Below are positions 48,077 through 59,800 of a stretch of 64,000 nt of DNA, piece after piece; the first letter of the stretch is position 1; each line of letters begins with the position of its first letter. The notes under the pieces are model-generated. The model was not told the origin of the DNA, made no database searches, and saw only the letters and a list, made by a program, of their open reading frames with translations. The DNA lies in contig CM035307.1 of the NCBI GenBank assembly GCA_002900995.3, positions 3,658,001-3,722,000 of the forward strand, in the 5' to 3' direction. The translations under genes were made by a program, and so were the position numbers. Origin of the DNA: Ganoderma boninense. Taxonomy: Eukaryota > Basidiomycota > Agaricomycetes > Polyporales > Polyporaceae.

Positions 48077-48523
48077 GACGCTTGCGATGCTTGTCGTCAG
48101 GTTCTCGTTCTCATCCTGGTTTCCTCATAATTGTTGCATCCTCCGTTCTCCGTTGGGCAAGTCGTTCGAAGGGCAGCGGCACAGACCGTGGCGAGTGCCA
48201 CTGCACTCTAGCCTCGCGTTAGGTGGTCGGCCTTATCGTGACATCCATGGCTAAACGTTCTCGTTGCTCACGTTCTGGGAGTTGGACCAAGGTTCGAGCT
48301 CAATAACGTCGAATCTCGTAACACAAGGCCATGAATCAGAGGGTGTCAGAATCTAGTAGATTTGGGACTTGAAGAGCGAGAGGTAGCCGGGTAATCATAG
48401 GTTGCAGGTGTATCATACCAACAGCTCGGTCACACAACAGTGAATGCGGAGAAACCCTCTAGACTCCCGTCAGGTCCTTCGTCTCGACGCTGGAGCTACC
48501 GTTAAATGACACGGCCTCACAAT
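48077..48523. other. Convergent 3' region of CDK8 and F-box paralogue A
   Basis: 447 bp without a visible gene; it should contain both terminators. Confidence 0.55.
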
Positions 48524-50492
48524 TCACTGGTGGTGGATGAGAAAACTCACCAAGACAACGTATCCGCTTGCATTCTGAGAGATCCCGAATGCCTGTTCAA
48601 CGTCCCGGAAAGGGGGGCCGGAATAGTACGCTCGAGGGCAAGTTGTCTTCAAGAGCGAAGACAGGCCGAGGTCCTTGGACTTCTCGACACATGGGAGCGC
48701 ACCCCGCCTCGTGCAGCCGAGGTGACGCCGGTGCAGCTTGCCCAGGGGATTGACGTCGAGCGTGACGGGACACGCGTCGCCGTCTTCAGACGACCGGATG
48801 AAGAAGGTGAGGCGAGAGCCGTAGGGGAAGACAAACTTGGGGGGCAGCCAGTGCCCAGTCCGTAACAGATGCGGTTTCTCGAAGTTCTCCTCCCGGATCA
48901 GGACGTTGCCGCGCAGGCCCCAATCTTCCCAAGCGATGGCCTGAGGCTCAGAGATGTGTGTCGAGTCCTGGACCCGGGCACTGGCGAGCTTTATGTGTTC
49001 GTGGAACGTGGCGCAGGGGATGACCAGAAGCGCGTAGTGCCAGATCCAGTTCGAGGTGCTCTGAAGACTCGCTCGCAGCATTCCCACAAGTGCATTCGGA
49101 GCTGCTGGATGCCTGGGTGTCCGGAGCCGTAGCACGACGATCCGCTGCTCGCGGATCCGGCCAGAACAGCGCGGAGGGCGGGGGTGTGGGGGGACATGGC
49201 ACCGAGGAGTTCAGCATCATGGACAACTCCAGCCCACGCGGAAGTTCCAATGTAGCCACATGGCCCGCAGGACGTTCACGGTGCCCTTGGATGCGATAGA
49301 TCGCGATGGTGTCGGGACGATTCCCGGAGCCGTCGGGGGCCCCGTTGAAGGCCACCATGAGATGCGATGTGTCGATGAAAGTGTACGACGAAATGTTACG
49401 TATGTCAGCCTCCTACAGAAACTGTCGTGAGTGTACAGCGTTGCATATAACGTGCGCGTTGCGTGCGGTAAAGCTACTCACCCATACTGTGCGTCCCGTC
49501 TTCCAATCCCGGACTTGCAGATGGTCCTCAAACGTACCGGTGGAGCGATAGGGCGTCTGCCAGGCAACGTAGGGCCCATATATCTGGGTAGCCACTACGT
49601 CGGTCGAAAGTTCCCAAGTCGGCACCTCTGCAAGGGGGTGGAAGGCAGACCTTCCGCTTTCCAAAGAGAGGAGAGATAGTTCTCCTTCGCTGGTCACGGA
49701 CATGTCAATTGAATGGAAGAAGGGCGCTCCAATGGCCATGTATCATGGGACCAAGCACGCACCCAGGTGTACCGGGAACAGGAACAAGGGCGACGACGAG
49801 GTCTTGGGTAACATCCACTGCAAGAACGCGTTTGCCGATGGGCAAGAGGGGGATCGTCCAGTGCCGCGCGGGCGTGCCCTCGAGGAAGGACGGGGGCGCA
49901 TACACCACCAGCGACTGCTCGTCTGCAAGCTGGAATGTGACAGTGCCTCCGAAAGAGTCGGCTTGGACCGGGCGGAAATTCCAGGGGGTCATCAGATGCG
50001 TGAATTCGCCCATTCCTACGCGTGCGTGCTTCATCTCAGCGTCGTGCGTGAAACGGCCGGCGCAAGAACGTTCGCTGAATTGTCGCAGCTTTTCGAGGCG
50101 CTCGGGAAGGGTGAGGCTTGAGGAGGCCGGACCGTCGACCATCCCGTTGATGGCCAGTTCTAAGCGGTACGTGAGGAGCATGTCGGTGCTGATGAGGCTC
50201 TGGAAAAGGCAGGAAACCTGCAAACGGATGCGAAAGTGAGTTTTGCAGGTGAAACGAGATATGATGACAATCAAATTCCTACCCGCTTGCATGTGACGAG
50301 AGAACGAGCATCGAGGAAACCGAGGATAAGGAGCAACACATCAGAGGGAGAGCTGACAAGCTCGTTACAAGGGTGACGTCGTCTAAGGAGTGCTCTGTCG
50401 TTATCATGACAGTCCTGGGCTTCAGTTTAGACTTCAAGGGACCAACGGCGTTAGACAGCAGGGTATGACCAGCAGAGACGAAATTTTTGCAT
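48524..50492 (-). pseudogene. F-box protein paralogue A, apparently frameshifted
   Basis: F-box proteins recruit substrates to SCF ubiquitin ligases. The F-box core DVLLLILGFLDARSLVTCK (about 50290-50350) is followed by the family blocks LAINGMVDGPASS, SFGGTVTFQL, AVDVTQDLVVAL, LLSLESGRSAFHPLAEVPTW and TIAIYRIQG. It closes with LVIPCATFHEHIK, FPYGSRLTFF, YYSGPPFRDVEQ and QNASGYVVLVSF. Against paralogue B it lacks one base just before DVLLL and has one extra base after FWPDP (about 49150), so no single frame spans the gene. The first ATG after the TATA box (50492) is also out of frame. Several GT-AG introns remain. It is either a young pseudogene or a product of sequence errors. Confidence 0.7.
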
Positions 50493-50546
50493 GGCGACCG
50501 TTGAGTTGAAATTGTTCTCTGCAATTAGAGTTGTGGGTCAAGTCGG

Positions 50547-50554
50547 CTTTTATA
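50547..50554 (-). promoter_or_regulatory. TATA box of F-box paralogue A
   Basis: TATAAAAG on the minus strand lies about 60 bp upstream of the first ATG of paralogue A. Confidence 0.6.
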
Positions 50555-51421
50555 GGTCCCATTTGTGCGCGCATGCTGTGACACACGGCAGCGTCCGTCG
50601 ACACAGCATCCTCCAGGTTTCAAGTCGTGCATGAGTTCACGTGGATGGGAGCTTGCTCGGCGAGAAAGGACCGGGAGGGCTTTGGCGTTCGAGGCTATGT
50701 TGATTTCTGCTTGTTTTTTGTATGCATTGTTGGGCGGGATACGACGGACCTAGCTCATTGACACTCAACTCAGCGCGCAGTACTTGCCCGGAGGAACGGG
50801 CGAAAGTAACCCATACCGGTGCAGACTCGGAGCTGCGCTGGACCACGTTGAAGCCAAATCGGAGTCAATGACCCCGAAATCACACGAATCGACGACTTTT
50901 CCCCTTTGTTCAGCCTTGTCGCTGTCGCTGCGGGACCCTCGGAGATGCTTATTACCCCACCGGCCTGCATCCATACCGCAGGCGGCGGCCAAAAAAAGTT
51001 GAGAAACGAGCAAGTTTGATTTGAAACTTAGCCTGAGGGACGTCTGAGCTGTGTTATTCATTCATCGCCCTCAGCGCTTCTCCGGCGCCTCAGCCTTCCC
51101 TGCCCTCAAAATTCAAAACCGAGATCCGTACTGTTGCAATTGCGCAGAACGGCGTAGATTCGGCGGATTAAACTCGCGAGGCAGGGGAAAAGCTGGATTT
51201 AATTGCAGTGTAAAACTGAAAGCTCACATCGGCCCAACCCCCCTCATGTCCATATCCTGCTCCTGCGGCAATGTGCGACTAACCGTGGTAACAGTGGGTC
51301 CATCACGAAATAGCGAACACATGGACGGCTTCCAGTGTCTGGTCAGAGTCCGGGTCTCCGCGGCGCGTCTATCCCAAAGGCACATCATCGTCAGCAAGGA
51401 CTCGCGGTCGCGGACGACGGA
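50555..51421. other. Spacer between the F-box paralogues
   Basis: About 870 bp holding the paralogue A promoter and the 3' end of paralogue B. No gene seen. Confidence 0.55.
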
Positions 51422-53340
51422 TCAGATATGTAGAACCGGAACGCTCACAAGCACACCGTACCCGCTCGCGTTCTGCGTGATCGCCATCGTGTGCTCGACG
51501 TCAGGGAACGGGGGCCCGAGATAGTACGTCTGGGGGTGAGTCGTCCTCAGAGCTGCGAACACACCCGGCTCGTCGGCCGCTGCGCCCGCGAGCGCATATG
51601 CATCGCGCCGCGTGCAGCCGGGGTGCGGCGGGTGTAACCTGGCTAGGGGGTTCGCGTCGAGCGTCACGAGGTGGTTGCTGCCGTCTGCGGTGCACGACCG
51701 GGAGAAGAAGGTGAGGCGGGAGCCGAAGGGGAACACGCATCTGGGCGGCCGTCCGAAGTACGCTGGGGACAGATATTTGGCTGGGGGACTCTCGCCTCGT
51801 ATCAGGATGGTACCATGCGTGCCCCAGCTTTCCCATGGGATGGGTGCGGGAGCACTTGTGCTTGTTGTGTCGGCACGCTTGATGTGTTTGTGGAATGTAG
51901 CGCAAGGGATGACGAGAATAGCGCCGTACCACTGACAGGGGCCAGCCAGACTGTCAGTGGACATGTCGCCATGGCTCGGTCGCGGCGCCTGCGCCGTTGC
52001 GTCTACAGCCAACGACTCCGACACTCTAAGCCGCAGTGCCACAACCCGCTGCTCAGGATCCGGCCAAAACGCGGCCGAAGGTGGGGGCACCGGGGAAGAA
52101 AGGGTCGAGGAATTCAACATTGTGGTCGCTTGCGCCTCCAATGGGAGCTGCAGCGTAGAAACACAGCCCGCGGGGAGACCGGGCTCCTCTTGAATGCGGT
52201 AGATCGCGATGATGTCGGGGCGACGCCCATGGTGGTCGGAGTCGCGAGCGCGCAACGAGACGAACAAGACAGCGAGATGGGATGCGTCGATGAACGTATA
52301 CGAAGCAACGCCTTGCATGAAGTCGTCCTACGCAACGAACACTGAGTTTGCAGATCTGCATGGACATTGTGGGCGGGAAGTTACGCACCCAGACTTTGCC
52401 TCCCGTTTTCCAATTTCGAACTTGCAAGTGATCCTTGACCACGGAGTCGCCGCTGGAATATCGTGTCTTCCAGGTAATGTAAGGACCGAATATCTGGGTA
52501 GTCAGTGTCTCGTTCGATCGACGGCCTTCCAGCCATATTTCCCACGCTGGCTGCTCCGCAAGGGGATGCATGACAGAGCCGCCGCTCTCCAGGGTGAGCA
52601 GAGAAAATTCCATCTTGCTTGAATCCGCCAGCGAGTCAATCGATTGGAAGCTTGAGAAAGTTATAAACAAGGCGCGCGCTCACCGAATATCGGCCACAGG
52701 GCCGAGGGCGACAACGAGGTCTTGGGTGACGTCCACAGCAAGAACGTGTTTGCCCCCGGGAAGCGGCACAGGGATTGTCCAGCGACGAGCAGATGTGCCC
52801 TCGACGAAGGACGGGGGTGCATACACCATGAGGACCTGCTCGGTCCCAGACTCCGGTCTGAAACAGACTGTGCCTCCGAAAGAGTCGGGTTGGGAGGGAT
52901 GCCAAGTCCATGGGGTCATTGACTTTGTCATCTCGCCCAAGCCAATTCGTCCGAGCTTCACCTCGATGCTGCGAGTGAACTGGCCGGTGCAGAGTCGCTC
53001 GTTGTACTGCCGCAGCTTGTCGAGTCGCTCTGGAATGCTTAGGCCTGAGGATGGCGGTCCGTCAACCATACCGTTGATAGCCAGTTCTATGCAGTATGTG
53101 AGGAGTACGTTGGTAGTGATGATGCTCCGGAAGAGGCGGGAAACCTGAAAGCGGGTTGGGGAGTGAGTAGACGGGGGAGACTGAAGATCGATGACGATGT
53201 GTTTACCGCCTTGCAGACGATGAGAGAAGGGCCATCGAGGAAACCGAGGATGAGAAGCAAGACGTCGTGAGGGAGAGCGGACAGAATCGTGACGATGTTG
53301 TCTTCAGCCGATGCTCCATCCTCGTTTAGCTGAGAGCGCA
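51422..53340 (-). CDS. F-box protein paralogue B
   Basis: The F-box VTILSALPHDVLLLILGFLD (about 53240-53300) is intact and followed by an intron ending TTTCAG, then VSRLFRSIITTNVLLTYCIE, LAINGMVDGPPSSGLSIPER, SFGGTVCFRPESG and AVDVTQDLVVALGPV. Further exons carry FSLLTLESGGSVMHPLAEQP, FGPYITWKTRYSS and VKDHLQVRNWKTGGKVWV. The long last exon runs from VASYTFIDASHLAVLF through FWPDPEQRVVALRLR, LVIPCATFHKHIK and FPFGSRLTFF to QNASGYGVLVSV, ending at 51422. The region after the F-box is probably a beta-propeller-like substrate domain, as in many mushroom F-box families. I cannot fix the start codon; homology reaches about 53340 and an upstream exon is likely. Confidence 0.72.
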
Positions 53341-53791
53341 AGGCTGGACGAGCAGCTTTGGGTAGCGTAGAATGACTCGGAGCAGAGACCGTGACGCCGA
53401 AGGAGTGTGTCCTGCTAACCTCGTTAGAAACTTGTGAGATTGACGTGGATCTGCATACGTCATTGGATCCATGAGAGCGTCCCGTAGTCCTTGTGAAGTG
53501 TACAAAGTACACAGTACAATGAGTGTCAAGTGTACAAAGAGTGCTCCTTGGAGGCTGCGTTCCTCGAGGCCTAGCCGGATACCGGTCCGGAGCGAGAAAC
53601 GCGCGCGAGTCCGTCGGCCCGACAGGCGCTCTCCTGTTCTTGGCTTCGTCTATGGATCCACCCCTCAAGGCCTCAGGCCTCAGGCCTCAACCACTGGCAC
53701 CTCCGCCAGTCGAGGACTCGCCTCGTCCTCAACGACCACCTTTGCCCTCGAGTAGTACCTCTTGTGACGCCATTGCACGCTCATATCTTAG

Positions 53792-56000
53792 ATGGCCGTT
53801 ACGACATTACGTGCGATGCTCAACACAGAGCCCCACCACTTCGAGGCCACATTCGACAAGCCGTATGATCAGATCACGGCCAACGACGTCCTGGTCAAGG
53901 CCGCGACGTTCATCGACATCTACGCCACGCAACATAGTTTCCGTCATCAGATTCCCCACCAAATGAGGCCCAGACTTTCACTTCGTTACTTAAAAAAGGT
54001 GCGTGCGCAAAGTTCGCTGAGATCCCCCTGTCCTGGACTCACTGGCAAGATTCGCAGGAGGATGCTTTTCTTATCAGCCCAGGCACTCCGCCTGGTTCTC
54101 CCCTCTCAGAACAATGTCCTAGCCCCTACAGTGAATTGGCTGCGATCTGGTATAGGAATACGGATACAACCTCTCCTCGGATGCCGTAGAGGCTCACTCT
54201 CTGCTTTCGTCCACTGCCCCATTCTCGGACACCGCCGATGTACGGTGGTACGTCTTACTCAGCGGTACGCCCAGCTATTCCATTTACTCTCCGGCCCTGT
54301 CAATAAATTCTCATCAAAATTTCTTCCCTCAAGTGCCCCTCAATCCGACGTCCTCGTTTGTCCCCACTGGGTATACATATGCTTCCGACCTCGACAAGGC
54401 GTATGTGATTCGTGACTTGTTCTTAACCAACTAATGACTGCTCACTATTTCTTGATCAGGCGCGAGGAGTATATGGACTCCGTGACGATGTCATTCGAGG
54501 TGAAGAATAACACGAAGGTGGGGGTGGATCTCCTTCCGAGAGGTTTCAAGAACGTCCTTGACAAACAAACAACAGAACCGAACACCTGTCCCCGCCAGAT
54601 CTGACTTCGGACCTAGCCCCATGCTGCATATACCCATCTTTGCTGAAGCCTTCAACATGCTCGCCCACCCCGAAACTGTCGCCCTTGAGCGGGGTACACG
54701 TGAAGGCGGCTTTGATATCTATCGCACCGCTTGCCAGTTCATCTCCGCTGCCAATCAGGACTATGATGATGAGAAGGGATTCAGCAGGAACATCTTCACG
54801 ATTCTTAAAGACCTCCTTGACTTTCTTCCCGAGCTCTTGTTGCATCACAGCATCAACGACAAAAATAATATCCCAGCGGCCGAGCTCGACTGGGTAGGGT
54901 TTTGCAAGACTGCTCACGGCATGTTATGCGTTCCCTTTAGTGGGAGGAGCAAGCATCATAGCGTTAAGGGAGACTCCGTAGCAGCCCAGAGCTTCCTCGC
55001 CCTGCAACGCCTGCTAGTCGTACGCCCTGTAAGACGAGCAACATAGTGATTCTTCTTTACCTTGACTGACGTACCTTTTACAGAAACTGCGGGACTTCTT
55101 GAAGCTAACCTCTTGCCCTTCCGTGGTCTTGACGGTAGATGGGATTAACTTGCAAGTCTGGGTCATGCATTTTGGCACAGACTTCTGTGGCGCGCAGCTC
55201 CTCGGTGTCCTCCTCAGACAGAATTACGCCGCTCAGAAACTCCACGGCATCGCGGTCAAGCTTCAGATTGTTCGGAACACCGTGAGGAAGCTGTGCGAAT
55301 TCTACGCAAGTCTTCATGGCGCCACGAAACCGCCGACGCTCCCCTTTCTCTTCCCCCAACCACTGTCCCTCCTACAACGTCTTAAGCCTATACCCGCCTC
55401 CCCTGAGGTCGTCCGCTCTCTTTCAGACTTGAACCTCCATATCAACCAAATTGCGGACACAACCAACATTTTGTGTACCCTCTACCGAGGCTTTGTAGAG
55501 CACCCTCTCGTCCTCCCAGTCTACGTCAGGATCATCCAGGGGAAGTACTATGGCCTAGCGGCCCACCAGCTCCTCGCAGAGCAGAGCCCTCCTCTTGCAC
55601 CAAAGTTGTTCTGGTGCGGCGAAATCATGGCTTGCCACTTCATGGTCGTCATGGAGCAACTGGGGGACAAGACCACCAGGACCGCCACCCTCGCAAATGC
55701 AACGAGGAAGACGCCGCCATCGTCCAGCGGGACATTGGGCGCGCCGTTGACACCCTGCACGAGCACGGTCTCGTCCACGGCGACATCCGCCAGTCGAACA
55801 TCGTGATCGTCCATGGGCGCGGATACCTCGTCAACTTCGACTCTGCTGGGGCAGAGGGCGTCGCGACGTATCCTCCGTCACTCGACCCGGAAACCACGTG
55901 GTCAGAGGATGCGTTCAACCTGATGGCGATGCCCATCTCAAAGGAAGACGACAAGTTCAGGTTGAAGAGGACAGTCGAGGAGCTGCTCGGGAAAGCATGA
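53792..56000 (+). CDS. Fungal kinase-like protein, possibly a pseudokinase
   Basis: The start at 53792 gives MAVTTLRAMLNTEPHHFEAT. A first part includes MLHIPIFAEAFNMLAHPETV, then a central region (PKLFWCGEIMACHFMVVMEQ, hinge-like). The kinase C-lobe has DTLHEHGLVHGDIRQSNIVI, so the catalytic-loop Asp and Asn are present. The metal-binding motif normally read D-F-D/G is NFDSAG (near 55840), with Asn for the first Asp. This layout matches the large mushroom-specific kinase-like families. A one-base frame change is needed near 55690-55705, between QLGDKTTRTAT and EEDAAIVQRDIG, with no splice donor there. Early exons (53990-54480) are uncertain. TGA lies at 55998-56000. Confidence 0.65.
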
Positions 56001-56820
56001 CGCACCCTCCAAGCTGGACTCGGAAAGGGACAGTGAGGAGGGGGGGGCGTGACAGCGAGTAGTCTCTGCCCCTTCCACGCTCGCCCAGATGGTAGACTCT
56101 GAGATGAATCAGTCCACGTCTGGTTAAAGGGTAGCCGAGCCCCGGAAGGGTTAACGTTCAACTGAGGTTCAGAAGGAAGGAGCGTCTTGGGGACGTTTAT
56201 CATGAAGATTGACGAACCGTATGCTTGCCAGTGAGCAGTGTCGAATCCTTGGAACGAGTCCTGCGAAGAGTCGCCTTAGCGGTGGCTGTCACGAGGGTAT
56301 GATTTGGTAGATTTCCATCGGACTCTGCATGATATCTGTGAAAGCTCTATTAGGTGACTCGGAGGCGCGAGCTAGGAAAAGACGAGTGAGTGCGTTGGGG
56401 AGCCTGTCGAAGAGGACGGTAGATTAGTGCTTGGAGACGATGATTGATGCACCCCAGAATAGTCGGCCACAAGTCAAAATAAGTTAGCACATCTACCACA
56501 AGGTTGAAGGAGCCATACGAAAATGACGAGCAATCAGCTGCAGAACTGAGCGCTGAGCACTGTCTGCCGGGATGTCGGGCCGGGAGGCGCAGCAGTCACT
56601 GCAGTGACAGGCAGATATGTGACGGGGCGCGGTCGAGGCTCGTGGTCCGCGACAGAAACTCGTTCGACCTCTCCCGTGCACCTCCAATCCGCTTCAGTCG
56701 TCTTCTTCTCGCTCATTGCTCGCGCCCGCTCATCCACATTTCTTCCGCTTGTCTCTGCTCTGGCGCACTAATCTCCACCCCCGGTCCTGGCAGGCCACTC
56801 CTTCACCACGCACAGCGGCC
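56001..56820. other. Intergenic kinase-like gene to 5-phosphatase
   Basis: 820 bp. A seven-G run lies at 56041-56047. No gene found. The right part (56650-56815) is pyrimidine-rich and is probably the phosphatase promoter and leader. Confidence 0.55.
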
Positions 56821-59800
56821 ATGACCGCCCCACAACCCTCGGATGGCATCGAGACTGCGCCTCCCCCTGCCGTCAGTTCTCTCCGTTCACGTTTCGAGAA
56901 ACTCGCCGCAGATTCCTCCATTTCCCCCAACGCCTCACTCAAGCCGGTTCCCGCCCCGCCCATGCTTTCCTCGCTCCCGCCTCCATCCCCTCCAGCCCAC
57001 GATTAAAGCCAACGTCCGTTCCGTCCGAACACGACCGTGATGCCTCCGAACAACACTCCCACTTTCTCCACCCATCATCCTCTTCCTCAGACCCCAGGAC
57101 CCTCGGAAAGCGACCCCCTCCGCCCCCGCCCTCGCCTCTCCGCCCCCCATCTAGAGCTCCGTCTCCTGCTCTTACCCGCAGTCCACTCCTCCGCCCTGTA
57201 TCCCCTGCAGTCACCGACCCAGACATCTCGCAGGATACTCCGGTGCTTATTTCCAAGGCTGCCGCTCTCGCCCGCCGTCCTCCCCCTCCCCCTCCCCCTT
57301 CCCAGGACAGTTCCGCCCACCGCGCGGCGCCCGTTTCATCCCTCATCAAGCAGTTCGGGTGCGTGTTTTCCTTATTCGAGTCTCGTTTATCGGAAACGTC
57401 CACTTCCGCTGCCCATCGTATCCTGGATATCAGTGGAGTTGCACCACTTCCCTCTCCACCGGACCTTCACCGTTCTTCCGATGTCTCGTCCCTGCATCCC
57501 ATGGTTCGCGATGTGCACGCCTTCTTTCGATGATTCCGCGCGAATTCACTGCGGAGAATCATCCCGTTGCAAGTATATGCAGGGAAGCCCTTGCGCGAAA
57601 CGGAAGGGGATGAGAGGAGTGGCCATTACGTCCGGCGAATGCGAATTTGATGCAACCGGTACCTTCTTTTCATCCCTTTCCCTTCTCGCGGGAACGGTAG
57701 ATTCGCCGCCTGGCTGGCTGTGGCAGAATGTCGCATTCCCCGCCTGGCCGACTATGGTTATGGCTATGGCTGCGAAAAGGTATTCTCGCCATTTTCCCGA
57801 GAATCCCATTTCGGCAGCCGAGGGCGGCGCCTTCGAGCTGATCCCGCTCGGTGCCTTTGCTTCCTGAGTAGCTAATTCCTGCCCATTTCCCTGGCTTTCT
57901 GGGATTCGGCCACAAGTCACGGAAATGGAATATTTGAAACTTTTTTGGAAGTTTTAGGGCGAGTAGTGCAGGAGGGAGTGGCTTTGCGCTCCCTGCCGCA
58001 CTCCGTGGCGGACGGCTGAAGGCGTCTCGCCGTTTTCTCAGTTCTCTTGATTGGCGACTTAGTGGACTTCAAGCGGGGTCCAAGGGACCATCATAGCTGG
58101 CTATGGCTGTGGCTATGGCTGTAGCTTCTCGCAACCCGATCTCGCGAATGACCTCCTGTCGGCCAGAAGATCAACAGTGCTTCTGGTCTGATTGCACGAC
58201 CCCTGTCGCGTGCATGACGTGCACGCGGGCTGGGCTTGGTCGTGCAGCCTCTCTTCCTATTACACGTGGTATGTGCTTCCGCATACAGCCAGTCCGCTGG
58301 GTGGATGCCGGAGTTGACTTCACTGAAGCAGATATCCGAGCCTTAGCTATGGCGGGCAGTGTATGCGTGTGTGCCAACATGAAGCCACGGACTATTGGAC
58401 GTAACAAGCCAGGTACATTCACGCTGGCTAATATAGCAAGACGGCCACGCAGACGACTCAACAGACCGTGGCATAATGACTTAGGTTTGCAGAGTCAAGG
58501 GCGGTGTATATGACTTCGCTTGCGCCCCTGGCAGTCGAAAGATGTGCATAGCGGGTATTACAGGTGTCGCCAACCTCGAAAGATACCTTCAGTACGAAAC
58601 GTGGCTTATTCTCTGGACTGCCGTGGCGACACCCTGGAGGAGGGCGAAGCTTGACTACACCGTGCTGGGTGCTCGCGTTTTCTGTTCGCCGCTGCTCACA
58701 CAAACGGTACACCGAACCACAACACGCCGGTGGTCTTCATTATCTCATTCTCTTAGTTCCTTTGGCTAGGTTGCGTCGATGTTGTCGCTGACGGACTCAC
58801 GGTAGAAATGGCACTCAGTCACCAATAACTACACCACCTAAACTTCCTATATCAACTAGACCGACCTCTCAAGTCCTCATTAGCGGCCTCCCAACACCAG
58901 AACCCCCACAACCACCATATCCCCGACGACCTCGCCAGTCCTTCCCTCCCGATCTCCTTTCCAACTCTGGCTCGACGAGCTCGCTCCTGTCCGTCAACTC
59001 GTCTTCGCCCGATGCATTCGATCCGTTCGACGACGCGCATTCTGACACTGAGTCTTCGTACCCTCCCGGACCTCCGCCCCTTCCGCGCAGAAATGGCAGT
59101 TTCACAGGCCATACGCCGGAATCTTCGTCAGATAGCTTGATGTCTTCGTCGGACTCAAGCAGCCGCACTTCGAATGAGATCGACATCACTGTCAAACCCC
59201 ACGTCCCGCCGTCAGCACATCCACCATCCTCTCCGCGTCCGCCGATGGCACCTCCGCGACCACCGCCCCGGAACAAGATCACAGTGCAGACCGCGAACAT
59301 CCCTTCCTCCTCGTCCATCGCCTCTCTGAGCGCTACTTCCATGACACCACCACCCCTCCCTGCACGGAAAGGTATGGGCACACCCGGCGATGACCATACC
59401 TCTCCTCGATATCTGCCGCTTCGTCATCACGCAGCGAGCGATTCGGATCTCTCGCCTCAAGCGCACCCTCCCCTTTCGGAGCGCAAGCAATTTGGTACGC
59501 ATCTGCCGCCGCCCACCCGAACTATTGCGCTGGGAGACAAGCTGCCACCCCCGCGGCGTCCCCACGATGGTTCCTCTAGCAGCGAGGAAGATGATGAGGA
59601 CGTGAAGATGAAGGTCGACCTTCTCCCTGATGCCAGCCGCGCTTCACGGCGACCGCCTGTCGTCAGCTGCCACAACTACACCGAGTTCAATATCCATATA
59701 CCTGCATACACCGGCTCGGTCACAGTGTCCGGGCACGCCGTGGCAGTCGTGACAAGCCACCATCTCCGCATATATGACCTCTCGAGATCGGATTCTCCGT

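Noticed and set aside
48280..48330. Possible tRNA B-box (GGTTCGAGCTC)
   Set aside because: No matching A-box at the right distance and no cloverleaf can be drawn.
53792..56000. Bacterial-style or horizontally acquired kinase
   Set aside because: Short GT-AG introns, base composition and the HGDIRQSN style fit mushroom-specific kinase-like families; no foreign signature.
57037..57867. 276-codon plus-strand frame starting inside the phosphatase N-terminal exon
   Set aside because: It overlaps the coding exon in a different frame and continues into the long intron. Its composition is low-complexity Pro/Arg/Ser and nothing matches a family.
58103..58513. 136-codon Cys-rich frame inside the long intron as a real gene
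   Set aside because: No signal peptide, regular Cys spacing or known family. Kept only as a note to the intron finding.
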